Shown in pieces: positions 55,110 through 64,000 of a stretch of DNA of 64,000 bases. Numbering within the stretch: position 1 is the first letter of the stretch; each line of letters opens with the position of its first letter. The position numbers were made by a program, and so were the translations under genes. This DNA comes from Hyposmocoma kahamanoa. Lineage: Eukaryota; Arthropoda; Insecta; Lepidoptera; Cosmopterigidae. The stretch covers positions 4,299,154-4,363,153 of the forward strand of contig NW_020654422.1 of the NCBI RefSeq assembly GCF_003589595.1, in the 5' to 3' direction. The notes beneath the pieces are model-generated. The model made no database searches. It saw only the letters and a list, made by a program, of their open reading frames with translations, and had not been told where the DNA came from.

Positions 55110-55255
55110 TATAGTTTTCATCCCCGTGAATGGCAAATTTTGAATATCAACCGGAATTTTATTATAGAAGCATGTACATTTTGTGTATGCGACTGTCAAG
55201 AACAGCTAGGTAATTTATATTTATCACTATTTTTCATAAAAAAATACTATTCTTC
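55110..55255 (+). repeat. dispersed repeat R6, copy 2
   Basis: 'atatcaaccggaattttatt' then atagaag, 'gcgactgtcaagaacagcta', 'cactatttttcat' then aaaaaaatactat. Partner of 41730-41920. Confidence 0.65.
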
Positions 55256-55319
55256 TTAACATAGATTACATTTTCATAAATTATTGTGATGCTAGTGTAA
55301 GATTATTAATTGTTAAACT

Positions 55320-55720
55320 TATCTCTCAAAGGCGCTGTAGGGCCCAGATTGTATTGCCAACCGAACGTTTCTGCAGGACAAAGACTCTATTAGTATCGGC
55401 GGCTCAACGCCAGTCTATCTCGAAAATTAATCAAATTCAAAACGCAAGAGCTTCGCACTTTAACTGCCACCGTAACGGGTCATGGTCCCTACAATAAACA
55501 TCTTTTAAATATAGGTATCACAGACAGACAACCCTCTATGCAGAGCGTACATGGAGGGGGAGGAAACGGCTGCTCATATCCTACTATAATAATCCGGCCT
55601 GGCCAACTACAGGGCATAGTACCTTGGAGTGCCGAGGTCGCTCCCCGAAGTGTTAGCAAACCGAGGAGGTTGTTGAGATTCCTGGAGTAGCTTGGGTGGC
55701 ACAAGTAGGACCTTGCACCC
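55320..55720 (+). pseudogene. Jockey-like LINE C-terminal tail remnant
   Basis: Plus-strand frames read VTGHGPYNKHLFNIGI (with one change), ITDRQPLCRAYMEGEETAAH, ILL, GLANYRA, YLGVPRSLPEVL and GLLRFLEELGW-like. This is the cysteine/His-rich 3' tail of lepidopteran LINE ORF2 proteins as remembered. Several stops and frameshifts make it dead; the reverse transcriptase part is absent. Confidence 0.7.
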
Positions 55721-55789
55721 ACCATATGCAAAATAGGCGCCTTGATGTCGAGCCGCGGATACCAGCCCGTTACATCGTACTATTATTTA

Positions 55790-56810
55790 CCTTTATAGTA
55801 AAACAGTTAAGTTAGTTGTATAATCTATAATCTATCACTTTCTGTATCAAACGAGGCTTATGTAGAGATTTTCTTAATAAGTGCAAGAAAATGTAAACCA
55901 GTACATTTATTATATATAAAAATAACTACTAAAAAGCGGGTAAACTAATACATTGTACATATGTATTTGTTTTTCTAACCATATAACTCTTAAAAACAGA
56001 ATTATAAATAATTCAATCACGTTATGAAATTACGATGAAAAAAACGATGTACTATATTTTATTGTTACTTAGGTAGGTATCATTGTTATGTCATTCTATT
56101 GATTTTTTTATGCTCTAGAGATTTCTGTACATATTGAAACTTAAAGATTTATTTCACTAAATTAAAAAAAGAAAAAAGTTTACACATAAAAATGGGGTGC
56201 ATAAAATAAGAAATTCTGTCGCCGACGTCGACTTGAGGACCTACTTCTTTTAAAGTCAGTTAAAAATGGGAACAAGCCAGCTGCATCGTGGCACTGCGGT
56301 ATCTGTTATGCATTTGTTGACAATTCAGCTTTCAAGTCACGCTGCACTCTAGGCGTTTGCGAGAGCGAGTGCATTCAGATGGTCGTCAAGTTTTATTTTC
56401 TATGGACTGGCTGATTCAGACTGGCGGTTGAAAAACGGTTCAACCGCTTTATAAGAAATACCACATTTAATAATTGTCACGTTGAGAGTGTTCTTAAAAA
56501 AAGCTGAAGTGCGTAGTGATAAATATAAAAGGGCCTATATGAAAAGATTGATGAATGTAAGTGAGGCAAAAGATTTGCCAGGAGCGTGCTAAATGGTGTA
56601 GATAAGCGCAAAACAGTAGCTCAAAAAGTAATGTGAATTCACATTACATTCCCGTAAAAGTGATATTACACTGTGATATCACTATTACCCACAGCATCAT
56701 GAGGTCTAAAAATGAGATGCGTTTAGCATAGCATAAGCATAGCCCATAAAACGCATTTCTAGGATTGAAATTTGCATTATAAGCAAGAGTTACTTAAATA
56801 TTACTCGAGA
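55790..56810. other. intergenic, nothing recognised
   Basis: AT-rich spacer. A short 'atttctgtcgccgacgtcga...ttaaagtcagttaaaaatgg' near 56210-56270 may be another R3 end. Confidence 0.35.
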
Positions 56811-56818
56811 GGGTCAAA

Positions 56819-57083
56819 CAAAGTAATTGCTCCTAAATTAAAGTTAGGCGCTATTTACAAAAATGAATCTTCAAGCGTGAACAGCCACACTTCGAGGTGG
56901 ATGTTTTTCTTCAAAATGAAATGGGACCACTATGGAAGTACCCCCTTTCCAACAAAAAAGAATCATGAAAATCGGTTCACAAATACCGGAGTTATCGCGT
57001 AACATACATACAAAAAAAAATAAAAATAAATAAGAACATACAGACGAATTGACAACCTCCTCCTTTTTTGAAGTCGGTTAAAA
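56819..57083. repeat. repeat family R3, partial
   Basis: 'attgctcctaaattaaagtt' at the start, 'aaaatcggttcacaaatacc' inside, and 'aacctcctccttttttgaag' then tcggtt at the end. The distal terminus is missing. Confidence 0.75.
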
Positions 57084-57599
57084 AAAGGGTTTTGTTTTCA
57101 AATGTATGTCTAGTTTACGCAATATAATTTTACAATGTAATTATAATTTTAAACTTTATAATACACATGCTTTTTTCGAGAAATTCACGATTTAATTACT
57201 AAGTAATGTAGTTGTGCATAGCGATGTAGGTACATAGTATATTCAAATGCTATTAACGAATGTCCTCATTTCAAATAGAACGAAAAATGCTTAACGAACC
57301 CAAGGAGAAAAGTTACACAAAGCAAAACTTGAGGGGTTTGCATAGCAAGTTAAAGAAGACCTCTAACCACCTTTTAAATAAAAATGCCACACTATCACTA
57401 AACTACGGAAATTATATTAAGATGGCTAGTTATCATGTCATGATATTATGAGCACTTTGTTGGCGTTTCAGTAATTCAATAAGTCGCCATTTTCTCGTGG
57501 TGCTTTTTGCTATGGTCTTTCTATGTAATTTACTCCGGTTGGTATCTTGTATGGTGCTGTATACTTTTTTGGCTTTCCACTGACGAAATGAACAAACAT

Positions 57600-58930
57600 T
57601 ACTTGTAGGAAAGGAAACTATTTTTCCGGATTTAAATCGCGTATATTTGTTTTTTCAAACAAACCGACGTTTCGGGCCCTTTACAGGTCCCATGGTCACG
57701 GTTGACTGAGGTGGTACAGTCTTCAACCAGTTATGTCTAATATTAATGTAAACCACCCTATTTTTTCACTATAGTCACAATAGTTATTAATTAAATACCT
57801 TATTTTTAATTTTACAAAGAAAACATTCCAATTTACGCTACATTAAGTTTTACAAATTATTTTATTGAATGAATTTTTATTAAGTTTAATTTATTATTAA
57901 TTATTAATAGAAATTAGAATAAACTAAAACATATTAATTAGTACTGCAGTCTTATGTCTGTTTGAGATTTTTCATGAGAGGAAATACTGGATCCCAAACT
58001 GGTGGTACGGAGAAACCATCTTCCCTGTTGAAATTAGGATGTTTTTTAATTTCAATGGCCTTTCGCAGTATCCTGGGCAGATAACGGACTACTTTTGCAA
58101 GGACCTGGGGTTGGTCAAATATCATTGAATGTGTAGGTTTATCCATGACATGCTCGCAGACTGCAGACTTGTTTACGCGTCGGTGTTTGACATCAGCTAT
58201 ATGTTCTTTGACGCGGGTACAAATACTTCGCTTTGTTTGTCCAATATAAGAGAGACCGCACTCACAGTCAAGCTTGTAAACTCCTGCATCCTGTAAGGGG
58301 ATGTTACATTTCACGGGTCTCAGGAACTGAGAAATCTTCCTCAGGGGCTTGAAATAGGTCTTGATAGATGCACGCCTGAGGACTCTTCCGATCTTGTCTG
58401 TAACACCTCTCACGTAAGGTAAGATGGCAGGTCTTCGCTCGACTGTTGGTGGTTTCACACGGGGTCTGCGGCATTGGCGTGGAATCCTCAACTTATTCGC
58501 ATGTAGGACTTGCTTTATATGCTGAAGTTCCCTCGCCAGATGATTACTGTCGCAGACACCATATGCTCTCTGAAACAAAGATTTGCCCACGGTAGCTAAC
58601 TGGCTAGGATGGTGATGGGAATTACCATTGAGATACCTATCTGTATGGGTTTTCTTTCGAAATACAGTATGGCCTAGGGTGTTATTAGGATTTCTTTTAA
58701 TTAAAACATCTAAGAAAGCTAAAGTACCACAATTCTCTTATTCCATAGTAAATTGGATCTTAGTACTAAAAGAATTAAGATGGTCCAAGAAAGAAGGTAT
58801 TTTAACATTACTTGGTTAATCAACAATAACTTTATGTGAAGCAGTAATCAGTATATGCTGGTTAAGACGGTGTTTGTGTAGACGGTTCTTGCAACGTGAC
58901 GTCCTTTTATTGAAACAAGTAGATAGGAAG
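57600..58930 (-). pseudogene. Penelope-like element: reverse transcriptase tail plus GIY-YIG endonuclease, 3' UTR retained
   Basis: A 212-codon open frame (58590-57952) encodes the C-terminal half of a Penelope-like protein. The GIY-YIG endonuclease appears as AGVYKLDCECGLSYIGQTKR (GVY at residues 103-105, YIG at 115-117), followed by RVKEHIADVKH. Upstream in the same frame the protein continues LAFLDVLIKRNP...THTDRYLNGNSHH, a Penelope reverse-transcriptase tail, but is interrupted by TAA codons at 58740-58738 and 58818-58816. The N-terminal RT core is missing (5' truncation). After the stop, the 3' region contains 'cagtcaaccgtgaccatggg' then acctgtaaagggcccgaaacg and ends near 57605 with 'gatttaaatccggaaaaata' then gtttcc. 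Copies of this 3' end occur at 23940-24500 and 59800-59930. Confidence 0.85.
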
Positions 58931-59237
58931 GCGAGAGGCAAAGCTATTTAGAAAAAAAGTACCTAATAAGTAACAAGGCTCCGCTATCTCTGAAAGCTAT
59001 TGTCTTTTCATGTGAAAAGTATATACATAGGTAATACATAAATATGTAAACACTGGGGTGTGGATGGTTGGTACTACACTTTTCCAAAATACAAGGTGAG
59101 ATTTTTGCAACACCTCTAAACTCTATTATAATATGCGTAGAGCAAATTTCTAGTGTTTTTCTCCAAATAAAAGTACTTTTTATTTCTAGAATCTTCCAGA
59201 ATAAGATCTTGGAGCTACAGTTTTTTTTCATAATATC

Positions 59238-59530
59238 AAGTGACGGGACGAACATGTCGTGCGCCTGATGGTAAACTACATACTTGTCCATAACAGTTGC
59301 AGTGCCACTCAGAGCTTCAAATCGCAAAGATCTGAGGGGCACTGCCACTACGCCCGTCACCCTGAGACACAAGTTGACAAGTTTTTTTTTTTAATTTTTT
59401 TTTGCCTGTAATTTCACCAGCACCCTTACCCTTCAAAAACCGGAACAGTAATGCTAACATTACTGCTTAGCGGCAGAAATAGGTAAGGTGGCAGTACTTC
59501 CCTGGACGAACTCTTTCACAAGGAACTCTA
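59238..59530 (-). repeat. R2 retroelement, near full length
   Basis: Reverse-complement copy from the tail 'ataatatcaagtgacgggac' to 'ctttcacaaggaactctact'. A poly-T stretch at 59382-59402 interrupts it. Confidence 0.8.
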
Positions 59531-59799
59531 CTGCTTACAAAACGTAGTGCTATTCAATTTTGTATAATAATTTTTATATTCAGAAATAATAATTCTACAG
59601 TACGTCTCTATGTTTTTAGTGTGACGATGTAATTAGGCGATTAATTTTAATAACCAGTTCAACGGCTTATCGTTGTAAGTTGTATAACAGAAGGTAACGC
59701 AATAAATGTCAAATAGACCTTATCATTAAGATCGATTACTTTTAAGTAAATCAAAGATATAATAGATGACTGACACAACTGGTAATATAGTTAAGGTTT

Positions 59800-59930
59800 T
59801 CGCGATTGTTATACACATAGGAAATGAATTTTTTGTCGGATTTAAATCGCGTATGTATGTTTTTTCAAACAAACCAAGGTTTCGGGCCCTTTACTTTCCC
59901 ATGGTCACGAACGACTGAATGAAAATTCAT
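59800..59930 (-). mobile_element. Penelope-type 3' end fragment
   Basis: 'gtcggatttaaatcgcgtat', 'ttttttcaaacaaaccaagg' then tttcgggccctttac and 'cccatggtcacgaacgactg' match the 3' end of the element at 57600-58930 in the same orientation. No coding part is attached. Confidence 0.7.
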
Positions 59931-59984
59931 GTATTTACTTGTACAATGCTTGTAAAGAAAAGATAAATAACAATTCTTTTTTAA

Positions 59985-60258
59985 TGGCAGTAGAAGCCTC
60001 TTGTGCCTTACCAAATTCTGCCGCCAAGCAGTAATGTGAGCATTACTATGTTCCGGTTTAGAAGGGTAAGGGTGCTGGTGAAATTACAGGAACATGGGAC
60101 TTATCTATTTATATCTCAGGGCGACGGGCGCAGTGGCAATGCCCATAAGATTTTTGCGATTTAAAGATCTGAATTGCACTGCAACAGTTATGTATAGGCG
60201 TGTCGCTTACCACCAGGCGCACGACTTGTTCGTCTCGGCACTTGGTGTTATAAAAAAA
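59985..60258 (+). repeat. R2 retroelement, near full length
   Basis: From 'ggcagtagaagcctcttgtg' to 'ttcgtctcggcacttggtgt' then tataaaaaaa. About 40 bases near 60010 are deleted. Confidence 0.75.
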
Positions 60259-60445
60259 TGCATATGCGTAGGTATGTGTATAATAATGTATAAGTATATA
60301 GTAGGTGAAAATATATAGGTACATATGCCGGAGGCATTCGTATACTTGGCTATATTTTATATAAACAGTGGCGGGAAATAAACTACGATTAGAGAACAAA
60401 GCGCAATGAAATTCTATACGTCTAGACAAGTAGTACATTCTTACT

Positions 60446-60720
60446 TTTTAACTCCCGATGCAAAAAGAGGGGAGTTTGCCTTAACCTGCATACCTATCTG
60501 TGTGTTTGTCTGTTGAGTCGGAGCTCCCAAACGGACGAGCTGATCACAAAGCCATTTTTTTATTTGAAGACATTTAATCGGAATTGTTTATAGCTATGTT
60601 TAATTAACACCTGTTCAGCTGTTTAAAGATCATCAGCTCTTATGTCACCAGTATAGGGATATCTCTCGTAAAAAGTATAGTTTGTTTCCACTGATCTGAT
60701 CCGAAATCCGACGACATTAT
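60446..60720. repeat. dispersed repeat beginning 'TTTAACTCCCGATGCAAAAAG'
   Basis: 'cccgatgcaaaaagagggga', 'tgtgtgtttgtctgttgagt' and 'gagctcccaaacggacgagc' then tgat resemble a widespread lepidopteran repeat (remembered as cccgacgcaaaaagagggg...ctcctaaacgg). Single copy in this window. Confidence 0.5.
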
Positions 60721-60865
60721 AATAATATGGCAACATGGATCTGACGCGGCAACTATAGTCCATTTCCTTAGGATGGTCTATTTCACATACGATAGGTATA
60801 TGTCTTATTAATTTGTCGGAAATCAGCTAGGGCGTAGGTAGATTTATTGATTTTATTTTCTGCTA

Positions 60866-61095
60866 AGTGATGGGGTGACAGTTGCAGTGCCACTCAGAGC
60901 TTTAAATCGCAAAGGTATGAGGTACGCTGCCCCTGCGCCCATCACCCTGAGACATAAGTTGAAAAGTTCCATGTGCCTATAATTTCACCAACACCTTTCA
61001 AAATCGGAACGCAGTAATGCTCACATTATTGCTTGGCTAGATAAGGTGGCAGTACCTGGATGAACTCACTTCACTTAGAGCTCTACTGCTACCAA
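60866..61095 (-). repeat. R2 retroelement, 3' end missing
   Basis: Reverse-complement copy from 'gtgatggggtgacagttgca' to 'gagctctactgctacc', with the 3' region shortened and the centre deleted around 61045. Confidence 0.7.
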
Positions 61096-61667
61096 ACTCT
61101 ACTGGTCCTTGTTTCTCACTGTATTTGTGTCAAAATAGCCCTTGGTTATTTATGTAAAGAAAACACAGAAACGTTGTTATGTTAAGTTATTACAAAAGCC
61201 CAAAGTCGCCAGTCTGCAACCACCACCATAACAAGACTGTATTTCCAAGTTGCTTTTCAGAAAGAGTACTACTCAAAGTCTCCAGAAAGTTGTGTTGTAG
61301 TTGTCATACAAATTAGACTGAAAACTGTACTAGCATCTTGTATACAATTAATTCAAGTTACAAACTGCGGCCTTACTATGGTTTCTCCCCATTTAATTTT
61401 GTATAGTATGTTTAGTTACATAAGAAAAGTTGGATTTTTAAAGTAATCGCAGTGGCTCTTATTTCTTATGCTTGGTGTAATAAGGTCGCATTTACAAAAT
61501 GATAAGTTTTCAGGAGAGGTTTAAAGATGCTAATCACCAACCAAACCAAGTTATACCATTATTTTTATGCTTGAATAGGAGAGTTATATAATTTCACATG
61601 TAGGTGTACATGTTTCATGTAGTTTGTGTTATTTTTATAATTTTATGTCATAGAAGTACATTTGATG
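61096..61667. other. intergenic, nothing recognised
   Basis: AT-rich spacer before the mariner element. Confidence 0.4.
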
Positions 61668-62942
61668 TACGTAGGTTACAATAAGTTTTGAGATGCTCGA
61701 AATATAAAAATGGAACGCACCCGTATTATATGTTTTTAAAAAGCAAATTTATTTAAAAATAGATCACCAAAAGCAATTTAGCTAAATAAAAAAAATGACA
61801 TTGTTAGGCATTTTACTACAATGCTTCCCGCGCTTTTTCTTGGCAATAATGGATCTTAACCGTGAACATTTGCGTGCTATGATCTTCTATGATTTTAAAT
61901 GTGGTTTAACTGAACAATTGAGTTTGGAACGTTTGCAGTCAGCATTAGAGGACTCTGCTCCTTCTCATGCAACAGTTTTTAGGTGGTTTAAGGAATTTAA
62001 AAGAGGCAAAACTAACCTTCAAGATGACCTAAGAGGCGGACGCCCGGAAACAGCAGTTACTGCAGAAAATGTGTGGACATCTGAAATGTTGGTGCGAGAA
62101 GACCCACCAATCACGTACACGAACATTGAGAAGATCCTAGGCATTAGTTCGGGGAGCATCCATACTATCCTGCATCAACATCTTGCAGTGAGGAACCTTT
62201 GTTGTCGATGAATCCCACGATTGCTCTCCGGTACTGAAAAACAGGCTCGAGTAGATTGGTGCCGAGAAATGCTTATACGTTCGAAAACGGGACATCGAGA
62301 AGTGTTTCAGAAATCGTTACTGGTGATGAAACATGGATCTATCAATATGATCCAGAAAGCAAGAAGCAGTCGTCGGTGTGGGGCTTCGCAGAGAGATAAT
62401 TACCGACAAAGTTGCAAAGACCTCGAAACGTCGGCAAAAAAATGGTAGCTAGTTTTTTTTCTCGAAAATAGTAGGTCTGTTAATTCAGAATGGTACACAA
62501 CAGTAGCATTGCCAAAAGATTTCCAAGCTGTGCGGGAGAGACCAAAGACCGGGCTTCGGGGAATCATGCTGCATCACGATAATGCCTCTTCACATACGTC
62601 TCTCAGAACAAAGGCGTTTATTGAGGAAGCTGGTATAGAAACCTTAAATCACCCGCTGTACAGCCCTGACTTGGCTCCCTGCGATTTCTTTTTGTTCCCA
62701 ACAGTGAAGGAAAAAATCAAAGGAAAATTTTTTTCAGTGTCGAAGAAGCAGTGGCTGCCTACGAAATGGCAATTTCAATGCTGACGGATCAAGACTGGCA
62801 AAAGTGTTTTCAGAGTTGGTTTAGACGAATGAAATTTTGTGTAGATAATGATGGAGAGTATTTTGAAAAAATGTAAAATATATTATGTTAATATGTTTGA
62901 TATTTTTTCTTTATCTCAAAACTGATTGAGTGACCTACGTGT
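61668..62942 (+). mobile_element. mariner-family element (DD34D), inactivated, both terminal repeats visible
   Basis: Inverted termini: left ACGTAGGTTAC...AAGTTTTGAGAT (about 61669-61695) and right ATCTCAAAACT...GACCTACGT (62913-62940). The transposase starts at 61849 (MDLNREHLRAMIFYDFKC) with a helix-turn-helix region (SHATVFRWFKEFKRGK; GISSGSIHTILHQHL), then breaks at a TGA (62209-62211) where the family has Trp. Further fragments in shifted frames give ARVDWCREML, TGDETWIYQYDPESK (first Asp), LHHDNASSHTS (second Asp) and YSPDLAPCDFFLFP. Thirty-four residues separate the second and third Asp, the DD34D spacing of mariner. Several frameshifts and stops make it dead. About 1.27 kb, the usual mariner length. 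A clean TA duplication is not visible on the right. Confidence 0.92.
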
Positions 62943-64000
62943 GATTACCAGTGACCGGAATTGAGGAAGTTAATCTACCTAAAGTATAAACGTTTTCTTT
63001 ATATGGACATACTCTTTTCGTCACCTATGTTTAAATTTCATTTTTACTGTTTATTTTCTAAACAATCCAGAATAATAGGTTATGTATTATTTATTTTTTA
63101 AATGGCTAAAATATTTAAATACGTAAGTACTTATAGAGACACAACTACAAAATTTTTTTTGAGACAATAATTTGTAGCATATACTTAATAGGAAATAATA
63201 ATTTGTACCGGATGTACACAAATTTCAATAAATTATACGCATATTCAAATAGAATTAGTTCCGAGAAGTCCCGGGATTTGCAGAAGGGAATGTCCACGTT
63301 CTTCTTCAGTTTAGTTAAATTAATTCCATCAATTCCAATCAGTGATGATTACATGTGGGTATGAAATTTGTTACGTTATCTTCACGCTTTAAAGTTTTTT
63401 GTTGTATTAAAAATTGGCATTTCCCTTATGAACAGCTTGCGTACATGGATGCATCTCATTTGCGTGAAAATTATTAATTAAACTAATTTTAATACTCGTA
63501 GATGAAACGCAATTTTGGCTTGGACTTAATACACTTCTTATAACTTAACTTCATATAATTCTCGTAAGTAATAATATTTACATTTTGTAAACTCTTTTTG
63601 TACAATAAGCATTTTATATATTGTCATTTAGATAATTTGTAATTTAGATAATTTTTACGAGAAATATACCCGTACCTGTAATGCACGTCTCCTGTAGTAA
63701 GTTAGGTTATATGGTAGGTAGTATATGAAAAACCAAAACCGAAATTGTTAGCGTTTTCGAACATGTTTTAGGTCAAATTTATTTCAGTTTAATAATCTAT
63801 TTAGTTATATAAAGTGCATTTTATAACTAATAATAGTCATTTAAAACGAGTATCAGTATTTGTGATAGTTATAAAAAATGAAATTCTAGAACGTAAGTTT
63901 ATATTAAACGTTCGTTATTGTACAGTCAACTACCTAGCTGTAGCTAGCTGGCTATACATGAGTGATCAGGGAAAGCTGTACTATCACTAACAACCCTAGT
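62943..64000. other. intergenic, nothing recognised
   Basis: AT-rich sequence to the window end without coding similarity or identified repeat. Confidence 0.4.

Noticed and set aside
57650..57740. Complete hammerhead ribozyme in the Penelope 3' end.
   Set aside because: The hairpin and GAAAC are present, but a CUGANGA core directly before the stem was not found in any of the three copies; kept only as a hypothesis to test.
58944..59372. 142-codon minus-strand frame and similar frames at 21738-21977 and 60094-60318 sharing a peptide ending near TATVM.
   Set aside because: The shared peptide is R2 repeat sequence; stops and frames differ between copies, so it is not coding.
1..64000. CRISPR arrays, operons, bacterial-type promoters, rRNA genes.
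   Set aside because: None seen; spliced genes, SINEs and insect gene families show this is eukaryotic nuclear DNA.

Overview
The window is AT-rich, intron-rich animal nuclear DNA. Its repeats are of kinds typical of moths and butterflies: a tRNA-derived SINE ending in ATT repeats, Jockey-like LINE tails, a 'CCGACTTC...GGAGGAGG' element, a mariner, a hAT and a Penelope-like element. Together with a bombyxin-like insulin peptide gene this points to a lepidopteran. Only four conserved single-copy genes, plus one set of duplicated exons, can be supported; most of the remainder is intron, transposon debris and unassigned DNA.

Layout. 1-10.5 kb: a possible LTR-type core promoter, a dead LINE, a dead hAT and SINEs. 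10.9-17.4 kb (minus): Mak16, a nucleolar 60S-ribosome biogenesis factor, in eight exons (297 aa). 19.4-24.6 kb (plus): the Ost3/Tusc3/Magt1-type thioredoxin subunit of the oligosaccharyltransferase (OST), six exons (330 aa). 24.7-29 kb: a spacer holding a large inverted-repeat element and a MITE. 29.0-31.3 kb (plus): a diverged but intact copy of exons 4-6 of the OST gene with matching splice phases and no visible thioredoxin exons. 31.9-38.8 kb (minus): Srd5a3-like polyprenol reductase, four exons (305 aa). 39.9-48.5 kb: palindromes, MITEs, a truncated MADF-domain ORF next to a 10-N assembly gap. 48.8-50.2 kb (plus): an insulin-like peptide with one phase-1 intron (126 aa). 50.2-64 kb: SINEs, a LINE tail, a Penelope-like GIY-YIG remnant and a broken mariner.

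Functional links. The OST subunit acts in N-glycosylation and polyprenol reductase makes the dolichol that carries the N-glycan precursor, so two enzymes of one ER pathway lie about 7 kb apart, with the duplicated OST exons between them and convergent to Srd5a3. This may be coincidence. Mak16 and the OST gene are divergently oriented, about 2 kb apart. The insulin-like gene is separate.

The most interesting items are the phase-compatible duplication of the OST membrane half, an insulin-like precursor with no dibasic site before the A chain, a family of Penelope-type 3' ends with inverted termini and a conserved hairpin, a SINE-in-SINE insertion that defines a second short retroelement by its target duplication, and several long perfect palindromes. 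All exon limits were read by eye from splice consensus, phase and protein similarity from memory; no alignment or database search was run.
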